Numbered from the stretch's first letter, positions 21,325-30,126 are shown. The stretch: 64,000 nt of DNA from Agromyces mangrovi (GCF_030296695.1 NZ_AP027737.1:124001-188000); one strand, 5' to 3'. Notes: generated by a model not told the origin, from the sequence alone. Numbers and translations are program-made.

Positions 21325-23189
21325 TGGACCTCCGAGGCGTTGATCAGGCTCTCGGACCAGCCGAGCAGCGTGATGGTGCCGTCGGAACCGACACCGGGTA
21401 CGTAGAACAGCAGCTGGAGCGAGACCTGGCGCTGCACGCCCTTCGCGCTCTTCTCGTCGAAGCCCGACAGGGCGGCGCCCGGCGAGCCCTCCTCGAAGCC
21501 GATGGTGCCGCCGTCGTTCGGCGTCACCTCCTCCTGCTGCTCGATCTCGACCGCGACGAGCGCGCCCGAGTCGTTGGTCGCGAGCGCCACCGTGGGCCCG
21601 TCGCCGACCTCGTTCGTGAAGTCGATGTCGGCGGTGTCGGGCAGGCTCCCGGCGATCTCCCGCTGGCCGGCCACGCCGAGCTGCTCCCGCAGCACGTCGC
21701 CCTCGAGCGTGAAGAGGTCGTTGTACTCGCTGTCGGAGCCCTTCAGCAGCACGTCGGCGTACGCGGTCGCGACCTCGCCGGGCGGCAGGAGCAGGCCCTT
21801 GAACTCGGGCGAGATGATCGGCGCGCCGATGCTCGCCGGTGCGACCGGCGGCACCTGCGCGTCGGGCGCCAGCGCCATCTCGTAGACGATGCGATAGTTC
21901 TCGCGCGGCTCGTCCTGCTCGAGCACGAGCGCGATCGGCGCCTCGGTCGGGTCGTCCTCGTTCTGGGTGACGACCATCACGGTGCGCGGCCAGAGGTTCG
22001 CCTGCTGCGGCAGGATGAGCGTGAGCGGCGACGCGCGGATCGCGGCGGGCGCGGCGTAGTCGTCGAGCGACGAGCGGATGGCGTAGTTCGCCTCGCGCGC
22101 GTCGAACGCGGGCCCGGTGAAGCGGTCTGAGAGCAGCGACTCGTCGCGCTCGGCGTCGGCGTCGCCCGCGAGCACGGCGATGCGGCGCATGATGCGCTCC
22201 ATCTGCGGGACCGTGACGGCCGGCGGCGTCACCTCCTGCACGACCGGCTCCTCCTCGCCCTCGGCCGTGGGTGTCGGCTCCGCGGTGGGCGACGACGTGG
22301 CCATGGCCTCGAAGTCGGGCCAGTAGTCGGCCGAGCAGCCGGTGAGCGCGAACGCCGAGATCGCCACGACGGGCACGACCGCGATCCGCGAGCGGCCGAT
22401 CGCGCGTCGACCCGAGCCGCGCCCGACCTGCTTGGCGCTGGGCTTCGGTGCGCTCGGGAGACGGCGGGGACCCTTCGGGACGTTTCGGCGCGGGCCGCGC
22501 GAACGGCGGTGGCGACGGATGCCGGTGAGGAGGAAGAACAGCCCGACCAGGAACAGCAGCGAGCCGCCCGCGATCAGCGGGCCGGCCCACGGGGTCGAGT
22601 TGTCGAGCGGCCACGAGATGCCGATGCGCGACGGTGCGCGCTCGGTGCCGTCCGCGGCCAGCAGCACGGTGATGCCCTCCGGGAGGTCGACGGTCGTGCG
22701 CAGCAGGTTCTCGGCGGCGAACTGGTCGAGCCACAGGTCGGAGCCGGACGGGTCTCCAGTGGCATCCGGGTTCTCCTCGGGCTCGTCGGAGTCCGCGTCC
22801 TCGTCCTCGCTCGCGGGCGCGTCGGGGTCGGTCTCGGGCGCGGGCGCCGCACCAGGGTCGGCGGCCGGCGTGACGAGCGACGAGGTGAGCACGCCCTCCT
22901 CCTCGTCGAAGCCGATGCTCGTGTACGAGGTGTCGCCGATCCAGGCGAGCACGTCGTTCGTGCGGCCGTACGCGAGGAACACCTGCGGCGAGCCGCTGAC
23001 GGTGAACGACTGCTGGCCGGCGTGGGCGGCGAGCGCCTCGGGCTCGACGACCATGTAGTTCGACGGGTTCTCGACGGTGACGTCGAGCACGACGCTGTCG
23101 GGCTCGAGGAGCACCGTGCGCTGCGCGATGCCGGCGCCGATCATCAGCGCGGCGCCGATGAACGCAACCAGCGCGAGTACGAAGCGCAA
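21321..23189 (-). CDS. conserved membrane protein of unknown function
   Basis: 622 residues; I do not recognise a named family. Residues 1-22 form a first membrane helix (RFVLALVAFIGAALMIGAG). An extracytoplasmic domain follows with an acidic Asp/Glu/Pro linker (about 115-150), then a second helix near 205-230 (GPLIAGGSLLFLVGLFFLLTG), a very basic cytoplasmic loop (RRHRRSRGPRRN...), and a third hydrophobic segment VVPVVAISAFALTGC that looks like an internal lipobox. A large globular C-terminal domain (about 320-622) would then be outside. The TTG start at 23189 has AAGGAG five bases upstream. Its stop overlaps the CnoX-like gene by four bases. It could instead be a fusion of a membrane protein and a lipoprotein. 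Confidence 0.7.
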   Translation of the reverse strand: MRFVLALVAFIGAALMIGAGIAQRTVLLEPDSVVLDVTVENPSNYMVVEPEALAAHAGQQSFTVSGSPQVFLAYGRTNDVLAWIGDTSYTSIGFDEEEGVLTSSLVTPAADPGAAPAPETDPDAPASEDEDADSDEPEENPDATGDPSGSDLWLDQFAAENLLRTTVDLPEGITVLLAADGTERAPSRIGISWPLDNSTPWAGPLIAGGSLLFLVGLFFLLTGIRRHRRSRGPRRNVPKGPRRLPSAPKPSAKQVGRGSGRRAIGRSRIAVVPVVAISAFALTGCSADYWPDFEAMATSSPTAEPTPTAEGEEEPVVQEVTPPAVTVPQMERIMRRIAVLAGDADAERDESLLSDRFTGPAFDAREANYAIRSSLDDYAAPAAIRASPLTLILPQQANLWPRTVMVVTQNEDDPTEAPIALVLEQDEPRENYRIVYEMALAPDAQVPPVAPASIGAPIISPEFKGLLLPPGEVATAYADVLLKGSDSEYNDLFTLEGDVLREQLGVAGQREIAGSLPDTADIDFTNEVGDGPTVALATNDSGALVAVEIEQQEEVTPNDGGTIGFEEGSPGAALSGFDEKSAKGVQRQVSLQLLFYVPGVGSDGTITLLGWSESLINASEVQ

Positions 23190-23359
23190 CGAGTCTCCTT
23201 CAGGTCGGGGAGTCGGTCGCCCGGGGATCCGGCACCGGTTCGGGCTCCGGTGCATCCGCCTGTCGCGAGCGACACAACGTTCCACGATATCGGCCGAGGC
23301 TGGGAGTTGGCCAACCGATGGCTGTGCACACGAGTGCCCTCCTGCCGAGGCGGCTCCCG

Positions 23360-23365
23360 TACAAT
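23360..23365 (+). promoter_or_regulatory. candidate -10 of the DivIVA-type coiled-coil gene
   Basis: TACAAT lies 57 bases before the ATG at 23423 in the 233-base divergent gap. I find no good -35 at normal spacing. The rest of the gap shows nothing else I can name. Confidence 0.35.
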
Positions 23366-23422
23366 CGGACGGGCCCGCCCCACCCCTGTTCGCGGGCCAG
23401 CCACCCCACCCCCGGAGGAGAC

Positions 23423-25036
23423 ATGGTCGAGGAGACCGAATTCACGCAGGTGTTCCGCGGATACGACAAGGACGAGGTCGACAAGGCACTCGTCGACCTG
23501 CGACGGGAGCTCCTCAACGCGAACACCCAGCTCGCCGAGCAGGGCAAGGAGGTCAAGCGCCTCGTCGCCCGCATCGACGACCTGAATGCCGAGCTCGAGG
23601 AGGTCGGCAACCCGACGTTCTCCGGCCTCGGCACGAAGCTCGAGAACACGCTGCGCGTGGCCGAGGAGCAGTCGACGCGCCTCATCGCGCAGGCCGACAT
23701 CGACGCCGAGAAGCTGCGCCGCGCAGCCGACGACGAGGTGGCGCTGCTGCGCTCCGACGCCCAGGAGTTCGCAGAGCGCACCGTCTCCGAGGCGCGCGCC
23801 CAGGCGACGCGCACGCTCGAGAACGCACGCGCCGAGGCCGACGACATGGTCGCCCGCGCCCACGACCACAGCGAGCAGCTGCGGCAGGACGCCGCGCGCG
23901 ACGCGGCCGCGATCCGTGGGGCGATCGCGACCGAGGCCGCCGAGCTGCGCACGACCGCCAAGCGCGAGTCCGACGCGATGCGCTCGGAGGCCGAGCGCGA
24001 GGCCGCGAAGGTCCTGCAGGAGGCGAACACCGAGGCCGAGGAGGCCCGCAGCACCGCCGAGGGCCTGGCCGAGGAGACCGAGCAGACCCGCGCCGAGGTG
24101 GCCATCGAGCTCGACCGCGCACGCGCGGAGCTCGGCAAGGAGACCGAGCAGGCCCGCCTCGACCTCGCCCGGGAGACCGAGCAGGCCCGCCTCGACCTCG
24201 AGCGCGAGGGCGCCGAGTCGCGCGCCGGCATCGAGGCGGAGGCCGCCGAGGGCCGCGTCGCCCTCGCGCACGAGATCGAGCAGGCGCGCGCCGACCTGCA
24301 GCGCGAGATCGACGCCGCACGCGAGGGCATCGAGCAGGAGCGCGAGCAGGTGAAGGTCGACCTCGAGCGCGAGGCCGAGACCGCCAAGCTCAAGCTCGAG
24401 CACGAGCTCGAGCGCGTGCGCGCCCGCCACGAGGCCGGACTCGACCAGGCCCGCGCCGACCTGGCGCTCGACCAGGACCAGGCCCGCGCCGACTTCGAGG
24501 CGGAGGCCGAGGGCGCCCGCATCGAGCTCGACAACCAGCTCGCCGCGATGCGCAAGAAGACCACGCACGAGGTCACCCGCATGCGCCGCGAGATCGAGCA
24601 GGCCCGCACCGACCTCGACGCCGAGCTCACCGCGAAGCGCGACGACGCCGAGCAGGAGCTGCTCACCGCGCACCGCCAGGCCGTGGCCGAGACGCAGAAG
24701 TTCCTCGACGACGCGAACGCCGAGCTCGCCGAGGCGATCGCCCGCACCGAGGAGAGCCGCGCCGAGAACGAGCGCCTCGAGGCGGAGCTGCGCTCCGACA
24801 TCCTCAAGTCGCGCGAGCGCGCCGACGAGGAGGCCCGCGAGCGCATCGCCGCCGCCAACGAGCAGGCCCGCAAGATGATCGCCGAGGCCGACGAGCGCAC
24901 GCGCGCCCTCGTGGCCGACGCCGAGGACCGCCTGTCGCAGATTAGGATCGAGCGTGACGCGGTCGCCGGCTACTTCGAGAGCCTCCGCGGCGTCTTGACC
25001 CAGGCAGAGCAGGTGGCCGCCAACTCCTCCAAGTAG
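23423..25036 (+). CDS. long DivIVA-type coiled-coil protein
   Basis: 537 residues. The first 25 residues (FTQVFRGYDKDEVDKALVDL) match the DivIVA/GpsB-like membrane-binding motif. Nearly all of the rest is one charged, Ala/Glu/Arg-rich coiled coil with no membrane helix, ending in VAGYFESLRGVLTQAEQ. Part of the rod repeats with an 11-residue period (ETEQARLDLAR, ETEQARLDLER). Such proteins act as polar or cell-wall growth scaffolds in actinobacteria; whether it is a Wag31 or Scy-like protein cannot be told from the window. GGAGGAG precedes the ATG. An AI-2E permease gene follows 25 bases later. Confidence 0.82.
   Translation: MVEETEFTQVFRGYDKDEVDKALVDLRRELLNANTQLAEQGKEVKRLVARIDDLNAELEEVGNPTFSGLGTKLENTLRVAEEQSTRLIAQADIDAEKLRRAADDEVALLRSDAQEFAERTVSEARAQATRTLENARAEADDMVARAHDHSEQLRQDAARDAAAIRGAIATEAAELRTTAKRESDAMRSEAEREAAKVLQEANTEAEEARSTAEGLAEETEQTRAEVAIELDRARAELGKETEQARLDLARETEQARLDLEREGAESRAGIEAEAAEGRVALAHEIEQARADLQREIDAAREGIEQEREQVKVDLEREAETAKLKLEHELERVRARHEAGLDQARADLALDQDQARADFEAEAEGARIELDNQLAAMRKKTTHEVTRMRREIEQARTDLDAELTAKRDDAEQELLTAHRQAVAETQKFLDDANAELAEAIARTEESRAENERLEAELRSDILKSRERADEEARERIAAANEQARKMIAEADERTRALVADAEDRLSQIRIERDAVAGYFESLRGVLTQAEQVAANSSK
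24140..24200 (+). repeat. 33-bp period repeat in the coiled-coil gene
   Basis: A 28-base sequence starting gagaccgagcaggcccgcct occurs at 24140-24167 and again at 24173-24200, giving an exact ETEQARLDL repeat. An 11-residue period is typical of hendecad coiled coils. Confidence 0.8.
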
Positions 25037-25061
25037 GCGGCGGAGAGGCGGTCCGCGGCTC

Positions 25062-26126
25062 GTGAAGATCCAGAACGCGTTCCGCCTCGGCCTGGTCGGC
25101 ACCCTCGGTGTCGGCCTGGGCCTGCTCATCATCCTGTCGGTCGTCAGCCTCTCGACGATCATCACGTACATCGGGGCCGCGCTGTTCCTCGCCCTCGGTC
25201 TCGACCCCGTCGTGACCTGGCTGGAACGGCGCGGCTTCCCGCGTTGGGCCGCCATCATCACGGTGATGGCGGCCGTGGTCGCGCTCGTCACGGGCCTGGT
25301 GCTCGCGGTCGTGCCGATCATCGTCGACGAGGTCGGCCAGCTGATCGACCAGATCCCCGTGATCTTCCGGCGCATCGAGTCGGGCGAGCTCGTCGACGTG
25401 CTCAGCCAGCAGTTCCCGATGCTCCGGGTGGAGGACATCCTCCAGGGCATCTCCGACGCGGCCGTCGACCTCGTGAACGATCCGGCGAGCGTCGCGGAAC
25501 TCGCCGGCGGCGTCCTCGCGGTCGCGTTCAGCATCGGCGCGGCCGTGTTCGGCGGCATCGTCGTGCTGATCCTCACGCTCTACTTCACGGCGTCGCTCAA
25601 CTCGATGAAGCGCGCGACCTACCAGCTGGTGCCCGCCTCGCGCCGCGCGCGGTTCGCCGACCTCACCGAGCAGATCACCCAGTCGGTCGGCCGCTTCGTG
25701 GTCGGCCAGGTCTCGCTCGCCTCGATCAACGGCGTCGCGAGCTTCATCTTCCTCTCCATCATCCAGGCGCCGTTCCCGGCGGTGCTCGCGTTCGTCGCCT
25801 TCACGCTCTCGCTGATCCCCCTCGTCGGCACGCTGACCGGCTCGGTGATCATCGTGCTGGTCTCGCTCATCCCGGGAATCGGCTCACCGCTCACCGCGCT
25901 CGTCGCGGCGATCTACTACGTGATCTACATGCAGGTCGAGGCGTACGTGCTGAGCCCGCACATCATGAACCGTGCGGTGCAGGTGCCCGGCGCCGTGGTC
26001 GTCGTCGCCGCGCTCGCGGGCGGCTCGCTGCTCGGCGTGCTCGGCGCCCTCATCGCGATCCCCGTGGCCGCGTCGATCCTGCTCATCATCAAGCAGGTCA
26101 TCATCCCCCGGCAGAACGAGCGCTGA
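25062..26126 (+). CDS. AI-2E family transporter (PerM/YdiK-type membrane protein)
   Basis: 354 residues with about seven or eight membrane helices: an N-terminal pair (LGLLIILSVVSLSTIITYI; ALFLALGLDPVVTWLERR), a helix at 65-90, an amphipathic loop region around 95-145, and a helical bundle with the family segments FVVGQVSLASINGVASF and SLIPLVGTLTGSVI. The C-terminal GGSLLGVLGALIAIPVAAS motif is typical. Members are proposed exporters of signals or ions, and substrates are mostly unproven. GTG start 25 bases after the coiled-coil gene, so probably one transcript. Confidence 0.9.
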   Translation: MKIQNAFRLGLVGTLGVGLGLLIILSVVSLSTIITYIGAALFLALGLDPVVTWLERRGFPRWAAIITVMAAVVALVTGLVLAVVPIIVDEVGQLIDQIPVIFRRIESGELVDVLSQQFPMLRVEDILQGISDAAVDLVNDPASVAELAGGVLAVAFSIGAAVFGGIVVLILTLYFTASLNSMKRATYQLVPASRRARFADLTEQITQSVGRFVVGQVSLASINGVASFIFLSIIQAPFPAVLAFVAFTLSLIPLVGTLTGSVIIVLVSLIPGIGSPLTALVAAIYYVIYMQVEAYVLSPHIMNRAVQVPGAVVVVAALAGGSLLGVLGALIAIPVAASILLIIKQVIIPRQNER

Positions 26127-26128
26127 GC

Positions 26129-26154
26129 GAGCGGATGCCCCGGGGCATCCGCTC
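26129..26154. terminator. bidirectional terminator hairpin between convergent genes
   Basis: A perfect palindrome with 13-base arms (GAGCGGATGCCCC and its complement, no separate loop) lies directly between the convergent AI-2E and hydrolase genes. There is no T tract, so it may act with Rho or as an RNA end stabiliser. It is built from two facing copies of the GGATGCC word that recurs across the window. Confidence 0.5.
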
Positions 26155-26171
26155 CCCTCGCCCCGCGACGC

Positions 26172-26906
26172 TCAGGCTGGCCAGCGCGTCGGCAGCGGCA
26201 CCGGCACCGACGGGGCCACGACCCGCACGATCTCGTCGAGCACGCGGCGCGTCTGCGTCTCCCCCACCCACAGGTGCCGGCCGTCCTCGACCGCGATGAG
26301 CTCGAGGTGCGGCACGAGCGAGAACCGCACGCGCGCCTCGTCGGGCTGCAGGAAGTCGTCGTGCTCGGGGATGAGCGCGACGATGCGGCGCTCGTCGCCC
26401 GCCCACGCCTGCAGCTCCTCGTCGTCGGTGCGGTGCAGGGGCGGCGAGAGCAGGATGAGCCCCTCGACGTCGTGCGGCCGCCCGTACTTCAGCGCCAGCT
26501 CGGTGCCGAACGACCAGCCGACGAGCCACGGGCGGGGCAGTCCGCGCTCGGCGACGAACGCCATCGCCGCGTCGACGTCGTGGCGCTCCGCCTCGCCGTG
26601 GTCGAACGCGCCCTCGCTGCGCCCGCGCGGCGACTCGGTGCCGCGCGTGTTGAACCGCAGCACGGCGACGTTCGCGAGCGCGGGCAGCCGGGCGGCGGCC
26701 TTGCGGAGGATGTGCGAGTCCATGAACCCGCCGGCGGTGGGCAGCGGATGCAGCGTCACGAGCGTCGCCGTGGGCGCGCCGCCCTCGGGCAGCGCCAGCT
26801 CGCCCACCAGGGTGAGGCCGTCGCTCGTCTCGAGCTCGACCTCCTCGCGCCGCGCGGGCAGCTCAGCGCCCGCGCGGATCTCGGTTCCACTCGTCTCGCT
26901 CGTCAT
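26172..26906 (-). CDS. alpha/beta hydrolase
   Basis: 244 residues. The fold is shown by TLVTLHPLPTAGGFMD near the oxyanion region, the dienelactone-hydrolase-like NTRGTESPRG, the nucleophile elbow GWSFG (Ser), an acid in IPEHDDFLQ and a late His in VEDGRHLW. It resembles the small KANL3/Tex30-like hydrolases, with unknown substrate. The ATG overlaps the stop of the zinc-ribbon gene by four bases (ATGA), so both are coupled. The frame extends upstream, but only as out-of-frame overlap with that gene. Confidence 0.85.
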   Translation of the reverse strand: MTSETSGTEIRAGAELPARREEVELETSDGLTLVGELALPEGGAPTATLVTLHPLPTAGGFMDSHILRKAAARLPALANVAVLRFNTRGTESPRGRSEGAFDHGEAERHDVDAAMAFVAERGLPRPWLVGWSFGTELALKYGRPHDVEGLILLSPPLHRTDDEELQAWAGDERRIVALIPEHDDFLQPDEARVRFSLVPHLELIAVEDGRHLWVGETQTRRVLDEIVRVVAPSVPVPLPTRWPA

Positions 26907-27208
26907 GGCTTCACCTTCCAGCAGTGCGCGTGCCAGTGCCGCCGCGCGGCGAGGTCGGCCGCGTCGCCGAGCACGCCGTCGGCACGCCAGGCCACCACGT
27001 GCGCGGTGCCCGGGTCGACCTGCAGGCCGCACCCCGGGCAGGTGTACGGCTTGTTCGCCTGCGCCTCGGAGACGGGCTGCACGAACCACTCGCCGTCGCG
27101 GCGATGCTCGGTGCGCTTCCAGCCGGCGCGGAGGCGATCGACGTCGAGCGGCTCGGCGTCCTGCTCACGTGCGCGACGGCTGCCGCGGCGGCGATTGCTG
27201 CGAGGCAT
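26903..27208 (-). CDS. small zinc-ribbon protein
   Basis: 101 residues. The N-terminus is highly basic (PRSNRRRGSRRAREQD), and a single zinc site is likely from CPGCG (about 57-60) paired with HWHAHC near the C-terminus. This Cys2-His-Cys arrangement is seen in conserved actinobacterial proteins without known role. Start chosen at the first ATG with basic residues; the frame continues upstream into the transglycosylase gene. It starts 8 bases downstream of that gene and is coupled to the hydrolase by a four-base overlap. Confidence 0.75.
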   Translation of the reverse strand: MPRSNRRRGSRRAREQDAEPLDVDRLRAGWKRTEHRRDGEWFVQPVSEAQANKPYTCPGCGLQVDPGTAHVVAWRADGVLGDAADLAARRHWHAHCWKVKP

Positions 27209-27216
27209 CCGCCCGC

Positions 27217-27912
27217 CTAGTACCAACCGACCGACTGCGAGTGCGACCACGCGCCGCACGGCGTGCCGTACCGGCCGGCGATGTAGCCCAGGCCCCACTC
27301 GATCTGCGTCGCGGCGTTCGTCTGCCAGTCGGCGCCGGCGGTGGCCATCTTCGAGCCCGGCAGCGCCTGGGGGATGCCGTACGCGCCGCTGTACGGGTTC
27401 ATTGCGTTGACCCGCCAGCCCGACTCCTTGTTCCAGAGCGCGACGAGGCAGTCGAACTCGCCGGAGCCCCAGCCCCGGGACGCGACCGCGGTGGCCGCGT
27501 AGGCCTGCGCCGACCCCGGATCGGGGACGACCGCGGGCGGCGCGGCGAGGGTGAGCGGCGTCTCCGCCACGGCCGCCGGCTCGGGCTTCGCCTCGACGAC
27601 GTACTCATTGCGCGTCGCCGTGAAGTCGTAGTCGCCCGTCACCTCGACCGCCTGGGTCGCCTCGCCGCCGAAGCGGTCGCCGCTCGCGCGGTACTCCCCC
27701 GACGCGGTCGCGCCGGCGTACGGGTCGACCAGCTGCACGAGCACGAACGAGACGGATGCCGCGAAGGCGAACACGACCGTCACGGCCTGCTTCGCGGAGC
27801 GGCGGGCGGGCACGGGACGCTCCGGAGCGGGAGCGGTCGTACGACGACGCACCGGCGGACGCGCCGCCGGTGCATTGGCTGAGTTCGGCGGATGCCCTGA
27901 GTGCCTGCCCAC
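27217..27912 (-). CDS. secreted or membrane-anchored transglycosylase-like protein
   Basis: 231 residues. A basic, proline-rich cytoplasmic N-terminus (1-40) is followed by a membrane or signal helix (about 43-62, VTVVFAFAASVSFVLVQLV). An Ala/Pro/Glu linker leads to a C-terminal domain from about 145 with FDCLVALWNKESGW, NPYSGAYGIPQALPG and GLGYIAGRYGTPCGAW. These are hallmarks of the lysozyme-like fold of actinobacterial transglycosylases; the Glu of NKESGW is the likely catalytic acid. It probably cuts peptidoglycan at the cell surface. GTG start, nine bases after TAGACT, with no Shine-Dalgarno. Confidence 0.85.
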   Translation of the reverse strand: MGRHSGHPPNSANAPAARPPVRRRTTAPAPERPVPARRSAKQAVTVVFAFAASVSFVLVQLVDPYAGATASGEYRASGDRFGGEATQAVEVTGDYDFTATRNEYVVEAKPEPAAVAETPLTLAAPPAVVPDPGSAQAYAATAVASRGWGSGEFDCLVALWNKESGWRVNAMNPYSGAYGIPQALPGSKMATAGADWQTNAATQIEWGLGYIAGRYGTPCGAWSHSQSVGWY

Positions 27913-27921
27913 GATAGGGCG

Positions 27922-27927
27922 AGTCTA
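27922..27927 (-). promoter_or_regulatory. -10 element of the transglycosylase-like gene
   Basis: TAGACT on the minus strand, nine bases before the GTG at 27912. The transcript would be leaderless or carry a leader of a few bases. Confidence 0.35.
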
Positions 27928-27965
27928 GCGGAGCCCGGAGGCGTGGTCGCGACGCGCGCGGCGGG

Positions 27966-28516
27966 TCATCGCACGGCCAGCATGACGTCGACGACGGCGT
28001 CGAGCACGAGGTCGACCTGCACCTCGCGATAGCCCCCTCGCTGGGGGCGGAACACCACGGTGCGCACGTCGTCGACGCTGATCGGCGCACCGTCGCGGAA
28101 GTAGCGCATGAGCTTCTGCGTGAATCGGTCGACCTCGCGGGTGCTGTAGCCGACCGCGAGGAAGGAAACCCGGTCGAACCGGTGGCCCTCGGGGCGCGCG
28201 AGACGGTTGATCACGACCTGCGCGGTCGCGCGTGCCTCGTTGATCCACTCCCCTCGCCCTGGTCGGCGGCGGCGCGCTGACGCTCGCGTGCGGCGAAGGC
28301 GTCCTCGAGGCGTTCCAGCGCGCCGTCGACGTGCGCGGTCGAGTAGCCGCCCTTCTGCATCGAGAACGCCGTCAGGCGGATGTCCTCGGCCGCGAGCGCG
28401 TCGGCCTCGCCGCCGACGCCGTCGTAGGCGCGTCGCGCCCGCGCGAGGAACGCATCGACCTGCTCGACGTGGTAGCCGAGCCGTGGACGCCTGACGCGCG
28501 GGAAGGTCGAGTGCAC
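27966..28516 (-). CDS. DivIVA-repeat protein (frameshifted in this sequence)
   Basis: About 183 residues over two frames. The protein holds two copies of the same unit: a DivIVA-like segment (RLGYHVEQVDAFLARAR; AVGYSTREVDRFTQKLM) followed by a GGY-x4-VD segment (QKGGYSTAHVDGALERLED; RGGYREVQVDLVLDAV). This duplication matches DivIVA domain-repeat proteins of actinobacteria, which have no defined function. The frame changes at the C run 28250-28253; adding one base gives GEGEWINEARATAQVVINRL. The GTG start has CAGAAT six bases upstream. It follows cdsA by 14 bases but has its own promoter. Confidence 0.8.
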
Positions 28517-28522
28517 CGGACT

Positions 28523-28528
28523 ATTCTG
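28523..28528 (-). promoter_or_regulatory. -10 element, leaderless promoter of the DivIVA-repeat gene
   Basis: CAGAAT on the minus strand is six bases before the GTG at 28516, lying in the gap after cdsA. Confidence 0.4.
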
Positions 28529-28530
28529 CC

Positions 28531-29511
28531 TCAGACGCCGGAGAAGAGCAGGAAGGCTGTGAAGGCGACCGCCGCCGACGGCAGGATCGAGTCGAGCCGG
28601 TCGAGGAACCCGCCGTGGCCCGGGAGCCTGGAACTCATGTCCTTGATGCCGATGTCGCGCTTGATGAGCGACTCGGCCAGGTCGCCGAGCGTCGCGGAGA
28701 GGAAGATCGCGGCGCCGAACAGCAGGCCGAACCACCACGTGGTGCCGAGCATGAACAGGCCGACGAGCACGCCCGCGACGAGGCACGTGATGGCGCCGCC
28801 CGCGAAGCCCTCCCAGGTCTTCTTCGGGCTGATCACGGGCGCCATGGGGTGCTTGCCGAGCGTGAGTCCGGCGGCGTAGGCGCCGGTGTCGGCGAGCACC
28901 ACGATCACGATGAAGCCGAGTGCCCACCACTGGCCGCCGTCCTGCGCGGTCAGCACGACGACGAACGCCGCGAGGAACGTGACGTACACCTGCACGAACA
29001 CGCCCGCCGACAGGTCGGGCAGGAGCTTCGAGTCGCGCCGCGTCGCGGGGATGATCTGCTCCACCACGCGCCAGACGCTGACCAGGAGGATCGCGCCGAG
29101 GACGCCGATGAGCTGGCCCGCGACCCCGCCGTAGTACGCGGCGGGCACGACCGCGACGGCACCGACCACGGTGGGGATCCGCGGCACGGCGTAGCCGGCG
29201 CGGCGGAGCGCGGTGGCGAGCTCGGCCGTCGTGAAGCCGACCAGGAGGCCGGCGAACACCATGAACAGTTCCTTGACGATGAGCAGGCTCACCAGCAGAC
29301 CGCCGCCGAGCACGAGCCCGATGGCGATCGCGAGCAGCAGGTTGCGCCCCGTGCGCGCCTGGATGCGCTCCTGCGTCGCGTCGAACTGCGCGCGCGTCGC
29401 CTCGAACTGTCGCTCGAGCTCGACCCGTCGCGCCTGCATGTGCGCCCGCAGCTCGGAGGGCGCGCCCGGCGGACCCGGATCGATGTCGTTGGTGTCGTCG
29501 GGCTCTGTCAT
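28531..29511 (-). CDS. cdsA: phosphatidate cytidylyltransferase
   Basis: 326 residues. It makes CDP-diacylglycerol from phosphatidate and CTP, the entry point of phospholipid synthesis. An N-terminal cytoplasmic extension of about 55 residues with a short coiled coil (RRVELERQFEATRAQFDATQ) precedes eight or so membrane helices. The family signature near the C-terminus is complete: SATLGDLAESLIKRDIGIKD, then GHGGFLDRLDS with the catalytic acidic residues. It starts nine bases after frr, continuing the rpsB-tsf-pyrH-frr-cdsA order. Confidence 0.95.
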   Translation of the reverse strand: MTEPDDTNDIDPGPPGAPSELRAHMQARRVELERQFEATRAQFDATQERIQARTGRNLLLAIAIGLVLGGGLLVSLLIVKELFMVFAGLLVGFTTAELATALRRAGYAVPRIPTVVGAVAVVPAAYYGGVAGQLIGVLGAILLVSVWRVVEQIIPATRRDSKLLPDLSAGVFVQVYVTFLAAFVVVLTAQDGGQWWALGFIVIVVLADTGAYAAGLTLGKHPMAPVISPKKTWEGFAGGAITCLVAGVLVGLFMLGTTWWFGLLFGAAIFLSATLGDLAESLIKRDIGIKDMSSRLPGHGGFLDRLDSILPSAAVAFTAFLLFSGV

Positions 29512-29519
29512 CCTCGCCC

Positions 29520-30074
29520 TCAGACCTCGAGGAGTTCGGCTTCCTTGCGCTTGAGCGCCTCGTCGATCGCGTCGACGTGCGTCTTGGTGACCTGCTCGAG
29601 CTCCTTCTCGCCGCGCACGACCTCGTCGTCGCCGACCTCGCCCTTGAGCGCCTCGAGGTCGCTCTTGGCGGTGCGGCGGATGTTGCGCACCGACACCCGG
29701 GCGTCCTCCGCCTTCGACCGCACGAGCTTCACGTACTCCTTGCGGCGCTCCTCGGTGAGCTCCGGCAGGGTGACGCGGATGATGTTGCCGTCGTTGTTCG
29801 GGTTCGCGCCGAGGTTCGGCGTGTCGCGGATCGCCTGCTCGATGTCGCGCAGGGCGCTCTTGTCGTACGGGGTGACGACCAGCGTGCGCGCTTCGGGGTT
29901 CTGCAGGGACGCGAGCTGGTTCAGCGGGGTCGGCGTGCCGTAGTAGCTGACCATGATCTTCTGGAACAGCTGGGGGTTGGCGCGCCCCGTGCGCACGGTC
30001 GCGAAGTCGTCCTTGGCGACTTCGACGGCCTTGTTCATGCGGGTGGAGGCATCGGACAGTACATCCGCGATCAC
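29520..30074 (-). CDS. frr: ribosome recycling factor
   Basis: 184 residues, the standard size. RRF splits post-termination ribosomes with EF-G. The conserved segments [32 protein letters not shown] and [15 protein letters not shown] are intact. AAGGAG precedes the GTG start, and TAGACT about 40 bases upstream may be its own -10 in the 52-base gap after pyrH. Confidence 0.97.
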   Translation of the reverse strand: MIADVLSDASTRMNKAVEVAKDDFATVRTGRANPQLFQKIMVSYYGTPTPLNQLASLQNPEARTLVVTPYDKSALRDIEQAIRDTPNLGANPNNDGNIIRVTLPELTEERRKEYVKLVRSKAEDARVSVRNIRRTAKSDLEALKGEVGDDEVVRGEKELEQVTKTHVDAIDEALKRKEAELLEV

Positions 30075-30126
30075 GTGGACTCCTTCGGTTTCGCTGCTCG
30101 GGACAGTCTAGTCGTGGGGCGCCGGG

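Noticed and set aside
21321..23189. Splitting the membrane protein gene into two genes at the internal LTGC segment
   Set aside because: No ribosome binding site, start codon with promoter, or stop codon separates the halves; the frame is continuous.
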